Source of the DNA: Mytilus edulis
Lineage: Eukaryota; Mollusca; Bivalvia; Mytilida; Mytilidae
Direction: 5' to 3'
NCBI RefSeq assembly: GCF_963676685.1
Contig: NC_092352.1
Location: 28,663,117 to 28,727,116, forward strand
Length of the DNA stretch: 64,000 bases
Shown here in pieces: positions 35,561 to 49,300 of the stretch (the first letter of the stretch is position 1; each line of letters begins with the position of its first letter). A program made the translations under genes and the position numbers. Below the pieces are notes generated by a model. It was not told the origin of the DNA, searched no databases, and saw nothing but the letters and a program-made list of their open reading frames with translations.

Positions 35561-36189
35561 CCAAATCGACTTTCTTTGAACTTGTACTTGAATTTGAAAC
35601 ACCTCTATAATTTAACAGTGGAAAGCAAAAATTATTTTTTATGTTTTATAAACTAAGATGGTCACCAAACATATCTTTCGAACATATCTTTCAAACATAT
35701 CTTTTAAATATTTTATAGACAACTTCTTTTACGAATATTTTCAAAGACAGTAGGTAGGACTCTATCATGTCTATAGAACAAGTTCAATGAAGATTAATGT
35801 ATCGGACTTGCTATCCAAAATAGTTGATATTGCTATTGTTTATTGTCTTTAAATTAAACTTTTGTAGACCAAATAATAATGAAATATTAAAATATTAAAC
35901 TTTAATAGAGAGAAAATAAAGTGATAAAAGAATGTTACAGTAACCATGTTTACAATAAATCATAAGAAACATTTATTTTATTTCTTAAGCCACGGCCCAA
36001 AAAATTCCTAAAATAGGTCATCAGAGGTCAGAAATATCAAACTACAGTATTGTGTTAAATGAACGATATACATAGTATTGATATGGTGATTTGCTCCGAC
36101 AGGTTTAAAATCCCAAAGGTTATTCAAAATAACGATGATTTGTATTACGTTTTAATTAGTGATTATCAATTTTTGTCAATTTAAAACAA

Positions 36190-36473
36190 TCAAGAATGTG
36201 TCCCAAGTACACGGATGCCCCACTCGCACTATCATTTTATATGTTCAGTGGACCGTGAAATTGGGGTAAAAACTCTAATTTGGCATTAAAATTAGAAAGA
36301 TCATATGATAGTGAACATGTGTACTAAGTTTCAAGTTGATTGGACTTCAAATTCATCAAAAACTAGCTTGACCAAAAACTTTAACCTGAAGCAGGACGAA
36401 CGAACGGACGGACGGACGGACCCACAGACCAGAAAACATAATGCTCCTCTACTATCGTAGGTGGGGCATTAAA
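36190..36473 (-). repeat. Family B copy
   Basis: Complement of the 16.9-kb repeat, ending 'ctactatcgtaggtggggca'. A GGAC tetranucleotide run is included near 36400. Confidence 0.75.
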
Positions 36474-36674
36474 ATGAAGGATACAGATATTTTTGGTGGG
36501 GATGAGTAGGAGTTATTGAAAGATTTTGTAAATTAACTAGATATTGATCATAATCTTTATTTCAATATCAATTTATTAATCAATTCTGTAAAAAAGTAAT
36601 TGACCTTACGAACTCCTTTTACACCTAAAGCTGTGTCCCTTTTGCCTTCTACATGATATTTTTTTTTTTTATCA

Positions 36675-36775
36675 CATAAACTTAAAAGAGGGACGAAAGA
36701 TACCAAAGGGACAGTCAAACTCACAAATCCAAAACAAACTGACAACGCCATGGCTAATAAACAGCTGCGCCATGA
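36675..36775 (+). repeat. Dispersed mussel repeat ('gggacgaaagatacc')
   Basis: 'gagggacgaaagatacca', 'agtcaaactcacaaatcc', 'aactgacaacgccatggct': a sequence I recognise as very common in mussel DNA. It abuts the tandem-cored element that starts at about 36783. Confidence 0.55.
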
Positions 36776-36782
36776 GCGCATG

Positions 36783-37772
36783 ATACGCCCGACGTCTTAT
36801 GTGGAAGTTTTATGCAATAATCATAAATAGTTTCTGAGAAAGTTTTAAGCAATAACCATATATTGTTTTTGAGACACGGTGGGACATGTGAAACCCCTAA
36901 CCCTGTTTTTTTTCTTTCGAAAAACTAAATATCACTAAAATAAAATTTTGAATCAAAACCAAAAAGTATACAGATCTTTAGATTAATATAACAAAGAAGT
37001 GTGTAAAGTTTTAAGCAATAATCATAAATTATTTTTGAGATACGGCGCGACATGTAAAAAAAAAACCTCCCCTGTTTAACAAAATACTCAATAACTCCAA
37101 AATAAAGTTTTGAATCATCAACAAAAAGTATACAGATCTTTAGATTAATATAACAAAGAAGTGTGTAAAGTTTTAAGCAATAATCATAAATTGTTTTAGA
37201 GATACGGCACAACATGTAAAAAAAACCTCCCCCTTTTTTACAAAATACTCAATAACTCAAAAATGAAATTTTGAATCATCACCAAAAAGTATACAGATCT
37301 TTAGATTAATATAACAAAGAAGTGTGTAAAGTTTTAAGCAATAATCATAAATTGTTTTAGAGATACGGCACAACATGTAAAAAAAACCCTCCCCCTTTTT
37401 TACAAAATACTCAATAACTCAAAAATAAAATTTTGAATCATCACCAAAAAGTATACAGATATTAAGATTAATATAACTAAGAAGTGTTTAAAGTTTTAAG
37501 CCATAATCAAGAATCATTTTTGAGATACGGTGTTTTAGTTACAAAGTGCCGTAACTCAAAAAGTTTTAATCTTATTTTCACCAAAAAGTATACAGATCAT
37601 TTGACCATCATAAGAAACAACTATCTTAAGTTTCATGAAATTTGGATAAGTCGTTCTCAAGTTACGGTGCGACATGTTTACGCCGGACAGACAGACGGAC
37701 AGATAGACGGACGGACGGACACCGGACATTTGTATACCCTAATACGTCCCATCAAAATTTTGCCAGGCGTAT
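36783..37772 (+). repeat. Element with ~162-bp tandem core and ATACGCC/GGCGTAT ends
   Basis: 'aagtatacagat' recurs at 36963, 37126, 37287, 37449 and 37586, spacing 163, 161, 162 and 137. Each unit also has 'aaagttttaagcaataatca' and 'gagatacggc'. The left end has 'gatacgccc' and the right end 'ccaggcgtat', short inverted ends, with a GGAC-rich stretch before the right end. Non-coding. Confidence 0.75.
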
Positions 37773-37789
37773 AAAAATGAAAAAGACAA

Positions 37790-39180
37790 ACAGAAAAATA
37801 ATAGCACACACGACACAACATAGAAAACTGAAGAATAAACAACACGAACCCCACCAAAAACTAGGGGTGATCTCAGGTGCTCCGGAAGGGTAAGCAGATC
37901 CTGCTCCACATGTGGCACCGGTCGTGTTGCTTATGTGATTACAAATCCGGTAAATAGTCTGATTCGGTAGGTCACATTCATGAAAGGGAAGGGGATTGTA
38001 GTTACGACGTAAGGAACATATCCGATATCATTTGTGAAAAGGTTATTCCATAACGGTCAACCAACTCGTGATGGCCTTCGTAAAATTTACGAAGGGATGA
38101 TTTCAACTTCACCATTTGGAACTCTTGGTTTAATAGCTTCCTTGTGAGCAGTAACCCTCTATCAAGAAAATCATGATAGGAAATGCAAGCACGGGAATAT
38201 CCTATCAATTGGGAGATATATACCCTGTATGCAGGTGCTGCTGGAATGTTGCTACTTAGAAATGGAAAGTTCACAATTGGAAAGCTGAAATCATCTCTTT
38301 TGTCGTAAAGTTTTGGTTTCAACCGACCCTCATTGTCAATTTCTAGATGTAAGTCAAGATATGAAGCCGACTTAACTGTATCTGTAGTATCCTTTATCTC
38401 CAATTCGATGGGATAGATGCGTTCCACATAGTCACCAAATTTTGAATTGTTTAGTGAAAGAGCGTCATCTATATAGCGGAAAGTAGAGTTAAAGGATATT
38501 GCTAACTTCTTATCTTTCTTCCTAAGAAGTTCCTGCATGAAGTCAGCCTCATAATAATAAAGAAACAAGTCGGCAAGTAGAGGGGCACAATTTATTCCCA
38601 TTGGGATGCCGACAGTCTGTTGAAAAACACGTCCTCCGAACGTTACAAATATGTTGTCAATCAAGAAATCAAGCATCTTGATAATATCGGTTTCAGAGAA
38701 TTTTTTGTTTGAATCAGAGTGATTCTTTACAAAGTATGATTTATCCCTCCCTAAGACAAGATACTTGTATCTACGTTGGCCATTCTTTTTAATGAAGCAA
38801 AGTAATACCAACTCTTTCAATTTGTCTTTTAGTTTGGAATGTGGAATACTTGTGTAAAGAGTAGAAAAGTCAAATGTTTTAATACTGTTACAAGATGAAA
38901 GATAGTTAGATTGTATGTACTCTAAAAGATCTTTGGAATTTTTAAGTATCCACATCTGATTCACGCCACCTCTAGAATAGGCAGTTTCACAATAACTTTG
39001 AAGCCCGTCTTTGATTGCTGATAAAATAGATGTTAATAATTTAGAAAGAGGTTTCGTGGAGCACTTGGAAGACCCAGCAATATACCGTTGTTTGTAAGGA
39101 CACTTATGTAGTTTAGGTATCCAATACAGTGATGGAAGATCCAGTTCTTCATCTAAGAGGAAATTTAACATTACAAAAAT
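37790..39180 (-). mobile_element. Penelope-like retroelement, 5'-truncated
   Basis: Contains the reverse transcriptase frame 38002-39171 plus about 210 bp of 3' sequence ('ccccaccaaaaactagggg', 'ctccggaagggtaagcagat'), a unit I recognise as abundant in mussels. The 5' end breaks off near 39180, where family C sequence begins. Confidence 0.65.
38002..39171 (-). CDS. Penelope-like reverse transcriptase, N-terminally truncated
   Basis: 389 codons. Residues 12-35 read SLYWIPKLHKCPYKQRYIAG, the conserved entry of this RT family. FDFSTLYTSIPH is at 100-111, GIPMG at 188-192 and the catalytic YIDD at 233-236, followed by the thumb region. This combination (LPKLHK-type block, STLYTSIP, YIDD) is that of Penelope-like elements. 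No GIY-YIG endonuclease follows the stop. The N-terminal part of the protein is missing, so the Met at 39171 is probably internal. The frame is otherwise intact, implying a fairly recent insertion. Confidence 0.8.
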   Translation of the reverse strand: MLNFLLDEELDLPSLYWIPKLHKCPYKQRYIAGSSKCSTKPLSKLLTSILSAIKDGLQSYCETAYSRGGVNQMWILKNSKDLLEYIQSNYLSSCNSIKTFDFSTLYTSIPHSKLKDKLKELVLLCFIKKNGQRRYKYLVLGRDKSYFVKNHSDSNKKFSETDIIKMLDFLIDNIFVTFGGRVFQQTVGIPMGINCAPLLADLFLYYYEADFMQELLRKKDKKLAISFNSTFRYIDDALSLNNSKFGDYVERIYPIELEIKDTTDTVKSASYLDLHLEIDNEGRLKPKLYDKRDDFSFPIVNFPFLSSNIPAAPAYRVYISQLIGYSRACISYHDFLDRGLLLTRKLLNQEFQMVKLKSSLRKFYEGHHELVDRYGITFSQMISDMFLTS

Positions 39181-39184
39181 CTTA

Positions 39185-40140
39185 ACATTTTTTTCAAGTA
39201 GTCACTGAAAATGAGTTCAAGGACATTGGACATGACGGAAACTTAGTAATATGAGGCATCTATATGCAAAGTATGAAGCATCCAGGTCTTCCAACTTCTA
39301 AAATATAAAGCTTTTAAGAAGTTAGCTGATGACGCCGCCGCCAGATCACTATCCCTATGTCAAGCTTCCTACGACAAAAGTCACAGGCTCGACAAAAATG
39401 GAGGATTGAAGCTGGGTTTTTGGCTATCCAAATCTTCTACTTTTACAAATATAAAAGTTGTAAAATAACCTAATCAAAATGATCACTTTCAGATAAGACT
39501 TCTACATAAAACAATAAATTAATAGACCAGTTAAAATATCACTTTATACTAATTGAAAAACTTAACTCATCTCCAAAACTAAATGTGTCAAGAATAATAA
39601 ATATGAGGTAAAGAACAGATAATCCATAAAATCAATATTTCCAAGGGGCATAACGCTTTTAAAAATTATTGATGGTCACTTATTTTGGAACATGTCAATG
39701 ACATTCCTAATATAAACCAATAGTTTAATTATCATAGAACTGTGATAAGAATTGCATACATCAGAGCGCTACAATCCAATTTTCGATGTAATATACATTT
39801 TTTCCAAGGAAACTCTTAAAAATAATTGATCAGCACTGATTTTCAGCTCTTTAAAGACATTATAAATAAAAATCTGGCAAGAATTGAGCACATGAAAGCA
39901 CTAACAATGCACTTTTTTCATATAATTAATGTTTCCAACGGGCATAACTTGATATTTTACTTGTTCAGGCCATTGCTGATATAAACCTATCATACAAAAA
40001 TCTGGTAAGAAATTGTACTCAAGAGAGCATTAACAAGACCAGGCGGATGCCAAGGGTTTCTATGTCCATGCTTGGGACAAAAGGCACATAATTCTTATTA
40101 AAACAAGTGCAGTCAGTAAAGCAGAACTAATGCCACTGGT
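39185..40140 (-). repeat. Family C piece followed by ~130-bp degenerate repeats
   Basis: 39185-39420 matches the 28.2-kb block in reverse ('ggacattggacatgac', 'agtatgaagcatccagg', 'gcttttaagaagttagct'). From 39600 on, three or so degenerate units share 'ccaa(c/g)gggcataac' and 'tctggcaagaattgagcaca'. No gene. Confidence 0.6.
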
Positions 40141-40332
40141 TAATGCATTTTAGTTGAAGCGTGATGAGCAGGGGCAGACAGGAAACCCGAATTATTTTTG
40201 TAAATGAATAAAAATTTTAATGTGTGTAGATAGTTAACATGACATGCCCAGCCCCAAAATAGCCCTAAGTTTTATTCTGTAAATACACAACTAGAAAATC
40301 AATGCAACACTTCATTACACACAACATACAGT

Positions 40333-40338
40333 TTTATT
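40333..40338 (-). terminator. METTL14 polyadenylation signal
   Basis: AATAAA on the minus strand about 35 nt after the METTL14 stop codon, implying a very short 3' UTR. More distal signals may also be used. Confidence 0.5.
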
Positions 40339-40372
40339 ATAAAATATGATACTGAAACAGTTACAATGTAAA

Positions 40373-43300
40373 TTAACGATGAGGATAACCTCCCCTTTGT
40401 CTGCCACCCCCTGAGCCTGCAAAGCCTCGTTCATCTCTATTATCTCTACCACCTCTATGTCCTCCTCTGTCTCCTCTACCTGCCCCTCTAGGGTTAGAAG
40501 ATCCCCTGCCTCGGAAAGACTGTCCTCCTCTGCCTCCACGACCAGAAGCTGAGGGATCTTTTGGTGTAGGTGACTTTGGTCTTAGTCTTTCAATTTCTTC
40601 AGAACATCCTGTTGTCAAATTGCCTTGTTCAAAATAATTCATATAAATATCTCTATCAAAGTTACTGCTTGTTAATTCGTCACCAAGTGCCAGCCATCCT
40701 GGTCGAATTGTGTCATCTCTTCCAAATAAATGTAAACGTCGCCTCCCAAGACAGAAATGTTCCATCATATGAAAGATTTCAACAGGTTTCTGCTTGCTTC
40801 CATATTCCTTTTCTTCTTCAATAATAAGGTCAATATCAACATTTGCATGAATAAAATCTCCATCAGTACTACGTTTGACTGTACCCTTGATTCCCATTAG
40901 ACAGTGTTCCTACAACGAAGAAGATCAAATCAAATTTCTATTTTATTTTCCCTCAAGCACATCTATTAACTGACATGAACAAATCTTTTCACAAATGAAA
41001 TAAATAATTCTACATAATGCAGCTGCGCTCTGCATTGCAACTTTACCTATGACCCACCATGCATTAAAAATTTTCTAGGGAAGACTGAGCTAGTTATATA
41101 TGTCCTTGGTCCCTTTAATACTGTTACCCAAAATAAGGTTGATTTTCAACTAGCATCAAAACTCTTAGCTAAAACCCCTACAGTCTATATAAGACAATGT
41201 TTGACATGCCCTTTTTGAAATATCAAACATCGTGCTAAAGTGCCCTTTTCATGATGGCTCCCTGCCCTTTTGAAATCCTAGCTGGAACACTGAATATGCC
41301 AACCAGTAATACAAAATTTAAATGTAGACCTACAGTAGATTTCATCTTGTGATGGAAGATACAATATCATAAAATGAACTAAATCTGTTTTGTTTCTAAT
41401 CTGTGATATGCTAATATTGGAATCCAATGTATTTACATAACAATTCATAACTTGGTCATTTGGTTATAATTTAGATGCAGTTCAATGTGTATTTAGGATT
41501 GGTTAAATATTAGTAGTTAATCAGTCATTTGTCTATCAACCATCTTAATTTCTAAAATAAAATTTTAAGACTACATAAAAATGTATCACCTACTCTTTAT
41601 TTAAATAAGTTTATAATTATTCTTACGGTAATTGAAGTACATCACTAAAACTCAAATAACTCCTTTTAAATTTATACACACTTGATTAAACATATCAGCT
41701 AAGACATAAAATGATACATTCTTTACAACAAAGACATTTATTTGATATATTTTTCATAGTAATTGTGTATCTCAACCAGTGGAATAGCATTGCATGATCT
41801 TACAGATAATTTTAGTGATTTTTTTCAATAAGAATTATCGATAGTCCATGAGTTTCTGGAGGCTGCTGCATCCCACCCATCCCTAATTACAATTTATTTT
41901 TTCTAGTAGCTACCCCACTGTGATCAAAATATTAATCTGATGCATGTGTAGACCTGCTAACTATCCTGATTCAGGGGAGATATCCCCCATGAGAGGTGAT
42001 TAAGGACTTAGGTCACTGACAATTTAATAACACGAAGCTTACTTTTGTTCTTTGAAATATAGAACCAGGTTCCAGTGCTTTAGCTCTAGATGGGTTGCTT
42101 ATGTTTGTCTTTATCCAACATATGTCTTCACATCTTCTGAAACCCCATCTTTTTAAACACTGCAAGTACATAAAAAGAAATAGCTGTTAATAACCATGCA
42201 TACAAAAAATAACAAAATGCAAAGTCAATTTAAGGCAGATCAACAAAAATGGCTACTGTAGACAAATTCTATTATATTTATTAATTTCCTGAAACCTACT
42301 AAATGTTTTGGCATGAAAAATATTAGGAAATGGTGCATAACGTCTGAAAGCATTGATCATATTCCATTAGATTCTGCATCTGAACTGAAGTGTCCAAGTT
42401 ATCTAGAAGCTGAGCCTCTAGTTCATACATTATAAATAGTTTATTCTTTCTTTAATTCAATGATCATTATTCAGACATTTCTGTTCACTTAGGATACAAA
42501 CTTAAGTTACTGCTAGGTAACACAATGGTACCCCTTACCCTAAGATTTATCAATGGCAAAGTCAATCATATGCTAAAGAAACCCCAATAATAATTCCAAA
42601 CAAAAACAAAAGAGGTGAACAGTGGCACTACTTGGTGAAAATTCTGAGAAATTTTCATTAAAATTAAATTTAGGGTAAATGAATGAGTACTGTTGCATGC
42701 TTAATGACAAAAACAATGTCATGCAAAATTTTCCAAAGAAATAATTTGAATGTTGAATTGAAATAAGAAGTGCAAAAGTGAAAAGATTATGTGGAAATTT
42801 CACAAAATCCTGTCAAGTAGTTCATTAGCAGAAGCAGATATAAAAATTGTACAGATATCTCCATCTCATTATACTGCAGTAACTGCATTATTAACAAGAA
42901 TGTGTCCAAAGTACATGGATGCCCCACAAGCACTATCATTTTCCATGTTCAATGGACCGTGAAATTGGTAAAAAATTTAATTTGGTATTAAAATTAGAAA
43001 GATCATACCATAGGGAACATGTGTACTAAGTTTCAAGTTGATTGGACTTGAACTTCATCAAAAACTACCTTGACCAAAAACTTTAACCTAAAACTCGCAC
43101 TTTCATTTTCTATGTTCAGTGGACCGTGAAGTTGGGGTCAAAAGTCTAATTTGTCTTAAAAATTAAAAAGATCATATCATAAGAAACATGTGTACTAAGT
43201 TTAAAGTTTATTGGACTTCAGCTTCATCAAAAACAACCTTGACCAAAAACTTTAACCTGAAGCGGGACGAATGGACGAACAGAAGCACAAACCAGAAAAC

Positions 43301-46300
43301 ATAATGCCCCTCTACTATTGTAGGTGGGGCATAAAAATACTGAGTATAATAATAAGTCTTACATTTCTTCCCCTTTCTAATCCATCAGCATTACCACACC
43401 AAATCCACATAAATGACCTCTGGGCAGCAACAGCTGGAATATCTAACCTTTCTATCTAGTTTTAGAAAAAAAAAATAGAAAACATTTAGTTTTTTTTTCA
43501 AACTGGAAGTTTTTGTATCATTGAATTACAAATGTACCGTTAGTATAATTCTAGTATTAATAGCAACTGTGGTTTGACTTGATTTTGTTTTTTTCTCAAG
43601 TTTGTGATGTGTATATTTGATGTAGCCTTAAACAGGTCGAGAACTCTACATTTCTTTACGTCAGAATATATTTGCATAGTAATTTCCCAAACACAAGGCA
43701 AATACGGCCTTGAAAAACTGACCAATCGACTCAATGAGCTACAATGCATTGTGGGCTACTACGAGTTTACTACAAACTGAAAAGATGTGGAATTAGTGGA
43801 AGAACTGTCAACTAATATAGTGTCTGGGATTCTCAAAATATTTGTTTTTGTTCTGCGAATGTGATTATTGTAAAATAAATAACATAATCTTCAATTTGCA
43901 TGCTCAGATTAAAAAAGTATTGTTTACGGGCTTCACTATTCGACTTTCTTTTTCGCCTTGTTAATGTTGTTGAACAGGTTTTTCCATTGTACCTGTGCAA
44001 TAATTTTACGACCTGAAACAGTGAAATTTTAGATGAAATGACCACACTGTCCACTATGAAAGTGTTTGAGCTCTTTTAAACCTGTATAATGTCATTCCAA
44101 AATCATTTCTGCCTAGAAAAACGCGAAAACTTTCATTGTAACACTTCTTTCTGTACTGGATGTGTAAAATTTTTATCAGGACCTGAACTAAAAGCAAGAA
44201 AGTCATCATAATATTCAGTATGCTAAAAATAAGTGTTATGAAAGTGGCAGGGGCGGATCCAGCCATTTTAAAAGGAGCGGGGTCCTAACCCTGGACAAAA
44301 GGGGGGTTCCAAATACATGTCTCCATCCAAATGCATTGATCGTCGAAAAAAGGTGGTTTCAATCCCCGACCCCCCTGGTTCCGTCACTGAGCGGGCACGG
44401 TATATACATGTAGCTCAATACATTTTGTATAGTTTCATCCATAGATAATGTCCGTTTGTTGCTAATTTTATCACAAAATATACCTCAGAGGTTTTTTATT
44501 GTTCGGCTGCTGTCCTGTTGACATATGTAAAATATCTCCAATATTAAAGTCTCTGGATCATAGTGGGTGCCATTTTACTTATTATTTTTTTTTCTAAAAC
44601 GTGCTTTGTATATAGAAATAAGAAGATGAGGTATGCTTGCCAAATGAGACATCTTTCCAACAAAGACATAATCTAGTAAAGTAAGGTTCAATGCTGAAAA
44701 GTAAGCTATAAATGACCCAAAAATTACTTGACTGTGTAAAACAATCCTAGCAACAACAAAAAAAAACCCCAAAACGGCCCAATTAAATACATAAAAGGAG
44801 AAGAAATCTATCTCATGAATTTTTTTTTATAAAGGTTTGTATAGGAGCCTGTATTTCAGTGATTGTTTGTTTATGTGTTAAATATTAGTTTTTCGTTCAT
44901 TTTTTTTTTATATAATTAAGGCCATTAGTTTTCTCGTTTGAATTGTTTTACATTGTCATATTGGGGTCTTTTATAACTGACTATGCGGTATGGGCTTTAC
45001 TCATTGTTGAAGGCCGTATTGTGACCTATACATGTTAATGTCTGTGTCATTTTGGTCTCTTGTGGACAGTTGTCTCATTGGCAATCATACCACATCTTCT
45101 TTTTTTATATTAGATCCAACGCTGCAATTTTCACAAAACATATCAAATTTTCCACCTTGTGGCACATACATATGGATAACATCATTACAGCTTATTTCCT
45201 AATGCATGTAGAACAAAACTTTGATTAGCTTGCTTCCTTTGTTTGTATATTGTACAAAATATGAAATATACAAGTTAAACAATGCCTATATATATAGTGT
45301 TTAAAGACAAGACAAGACAAGACACTATATTGTTTAAAGATGTCAATCTTATTTTCAAAGCAAACAAGGCAACCAAAATTTTACTTTGCAGGCATAAGAA
45401 ATCAGCTGTAATGATTTTATTCAGTTTGGCAAATGTCCGAGCCCTTTAAAAAACGAAAACAAACTGAAACTACAGTTGCTGACTTCACTACCTTCAAAAC
45501 AAAGGGAACAGTTTGGAAGTCCCATATACTGAAATGTGAAAAAAATAAATACTTATAGATTTTGTTAACACTGCCATGTATGTATAAATATTTCTTCACA
45601 TTTTTTACGAACACAAAATTCAAGGATCACACATTTGCCTTTAATTATCTATAAGAAAATTGCTATACTCATGAATATTAGCAACGGCTGTTATCGACGG
45701 CTTACATTACACCAGTAAGTTTGTCTCATGGGTAATTGTGTTTTTCGCTGTTGTTTTGTTGCTGTCTGGTGGACGAATACATGAAATCTCCGTGCCATCA
45801 TCAAACATATTAATGGCTATATATCGGGTAATTAAACCCCTCTTATCTTCACATAGAAACAACTCTTCGTTAATCTGAGCATGGAAGGAATTCTTTGTAT
45901 CACGAACTATAAATGAGGATACACAAAATGAAAAACTAAACCAAATTGTGAATCCAGCATTGCACAAAAAAATGTGGTGTATTTCAGTAAATAACACGTG
46001 TTCTTGGTTGATTGTAAACACGTAGTAGTCCATCATGCATTGCTACTCATTTAGTGGATTGGTCAAAAACCTAGGTAAAAATTAATTACGTCACATGTAA
46101 ATAAACAATTACATGTGCGAGAACATAAGTATGCTAATTTATACATTTCCATATAAGGTAGTGGTCCCGACCTGTTAAACTGCACTTAACTGATTGCTTG
46201 GGGTTGGTTATATATATATGTCTTAATTACATTAAAAGGCAGTCAAAATTTATCAAGATTTTTTATTCATACTAAAAGAAATAAAATCCCTGTGTAAATA

Positions 46301-49300
46301 CTGTAAATTTGTATCCATTTATTGAGTGGACTGATATATGTTTCAATGTAATGTTCTCCAATAAACTAGACATCTCTTTCAAACTTTAACAAGTATAAAA
46401 TATTTTGTTAACATGATCTTTATCAAATAGTTAAATAGTTATAGATTATCGATGGTCATCTGCACCAGACTAATTTTCTAGCTTGAGCAGGTACGGCGAA
46501 AGAGAGAAAAGCAATTGAGTTGAAATGAACAATGAAAATCTGTTTATTACTAATTTTTTTATGACGATGATTGTTAATTTCATTGACAAGCATATGTGCC
46601 CATAGTTTTCTAGCAATTATTTTTCATATATCACTCTTCTGTGCTGAGAACAGAAATTATCAGTCAGTAAGATCAAAGGAAACGTTGGTAAAATAGCGAT
46701 AATGATGGTTACCTCATCCCAGTTCCAGTATTTATCATATACAGCTCCGTTAGCTATATTATAATGTTTCAATGGCGGCTCTATCAATATCACATCAAAT
46801 TTCATCCCTAAATCCATCAGGTCAAACTGTTCAAGGTCACATTTAAGATACCTGTCAAACAAAATATATCATTTTTTGAAATATTTAGATTCTATTATTT
46901 TTTTTTTCAATTTAAAGTAATACATTGTGTTTATTGTGATTAACAGTAATATGAAAGGGATGTATGGTCCAAATTGCAATGAAGCTTTTTGCTGAAAAGA
47001 TTTATATGAAACCAAGAGAAAAGTTTAACATGAATAAAATTTTACCAACATTGCTTTTCAGTGGTAAAATGTACCCCAAATGCTGTTTAACTGGAATACA
47101 AACGTCAGAAACACAGACTATTGTACAACAGCTTCACAGCATACCTACTCATCCTAGTTTACAACTTTGACATTATCTCTGTAACTTTTGGCATTTCAAT
47201 GGAAATGTGGTCCTCCTGGATATACTGGACTGTCATTTATAATAGAATATAAAAAAATTGTGAAAAATCTAAATTTTGTACTTATCTGATCAAGTATTAT
47301 GTAAAAATCATATCTGATATGACATGTTATTTGAAGGATATTGATGATTCACTATGTCTAATGGTGTGAATGTAGTACAAATAAATTGTCAAAATAAAAA
47401 AACTGTCACAAGAATAATCAGATCATAATAATGGTATAGTATGGTCAAGAGAATATGATTGAAAAATAATCTTAATCAGTATTAAAGCTTTTAGTAAATC
47501 GTCTTTGAGTATTATTATGCAACAGATTGACAGATATCCACCACAATGCAATGGACAAAAACCGATAGAAAGAGATGGTAGTCAAGGCAAACTTACATAG
47601 GTGGTATATTTGTTGTTTGTATAAGCTCATCTTTTAATTTTATCAACTCTCTCAACTTTGGGTATTCTTCAAATCTGTTTGCCAAGCCTAAAATATAAGA
47701 TCTATTACATCTACAATCAGTTCACTGTGAAATATATTTTGTATATGATATGCATTTATACATATAGTATTTGAACCAAGGTTATCTACAAGGTTTGTCA
47801 TTCTTTGACTATCACAGTTTGATGAAAATCTGATATAAGACTCTATAGATATAAAGAAACCTCCAGCTCAAATAAATGTGGGAAAGGCAAAACTGTTTCA
47901 GTCTGACATTGCAATTTACAATTTATAATTGAAAATGACTGTATAAAATATTTTAATATGGAAAGCGCGACTATAAAATTACACTTTTATTGAGAGGGGG
48001 TCGGATGGGTCCTGTGTCGGAAATCCTGGGCTTAAAAACATGAAATCTTGAGGTCCCAAATTCAAATTTAAATCCCGACATCTCTAAATTTGAAACTAGA
48101 GGCTCTAAAGAGCCTGTGTCGCTCACCTTGGTCTATGTGAATATTAAACAAAGGAAGCAGATTGAAAATTGACTACAAAGGTCAATAACTCCTACAGGGG
48201 TCAATTGACCATTTCGTTCATGTTGACTTATTTGTAGATCTTACTTTGCTGAAAATTATTGCTGTTTATAGTTTACCTATATCTATAATAATATTCAATA
48301 TAATAACCAAAAACAGCAAAATGTCCTTAAAATTACCAATTCAGGGGCCGCAACCCAAAAACAGGTTGTTCAATTCATCTGAAAATTTCAGGGCAGATAG
48401 ATCTTGACCTGATTAACAATTTTACTTCATGTCAAATTTTCTCTAAATTATTTGGTTTTTGAGTTATAAGCCAAAAACTGCATTTTACCCCTATGTTCTA
48501 TTTTTAGCCGTGGCGGCCATCTTGGTTTGATGGCCAGGTCAACGGACACATTTTTTAAACAAGAAACCCCAAAGATGATTGTGGCCAAGTTTGGATCAAT
48601 TTGGCACAGCAGTTTCAGAGAAGAAGATTTTAGTAAAAGATATATAAAATTTACGAAAAATGGTTAAAAATTGACTTTAAAGGGCAATAACTCCAAAAGA
48701 GGTCAACTGACCATTTTGGTCATGTTGACTTATTTGTAAATCTGACCTTGCTGAACATTATTGCTGTTTACAGTTTACCTATATCTATAATAATATTCAA
48801 TATAATAACCAAAAACAGCAAAATTTCCTTAAAATTACCAATTCAGGGGCCGCAACCCAAAAACAGGTTGTTCAATTCATCTGAAAATTTCAGGGCAGAT
48901 AGATCTTGACCTGATTAACAATTTTACTTCATGTCAAATTTTCTCTAAATTATTTGGTTTTTGAGTTATAAGCCAAAAACTGCATTTTACCCCTATGTTC
49001 TATTTTTAGCCGTGGCGGCCATCTTGGTTTGATGGCCAGGTCACCGGACACATTTTTTAAACAAGAAACCCCAAAGATGATTGTGGCCAAGTTTGGATCA
49101 ATTTGGCACAGCAGTTTCAGAGAAGAAGATTTTAGTAAAAGATATATAAAATTTACGAAAAATGGTTAAAAATTGACTTTAAAGGGCAATAACTCCAAAA
49201 GAGGTCAACTGACCATTTTGGTCATGTAGACTTATTTGAAAATCTGACCTTGATGAACATTATTGCTGTTTACAGTTTACCTATATCTATAATAATATTC

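Noticed and set aside
40901-40909. CAGTGTTCC at the METTL14 exon 10 start as a hAT terminus
   Set aside because: No matching inverted end nearby, and the bases encode the conserved EHCL residues of METTL14.
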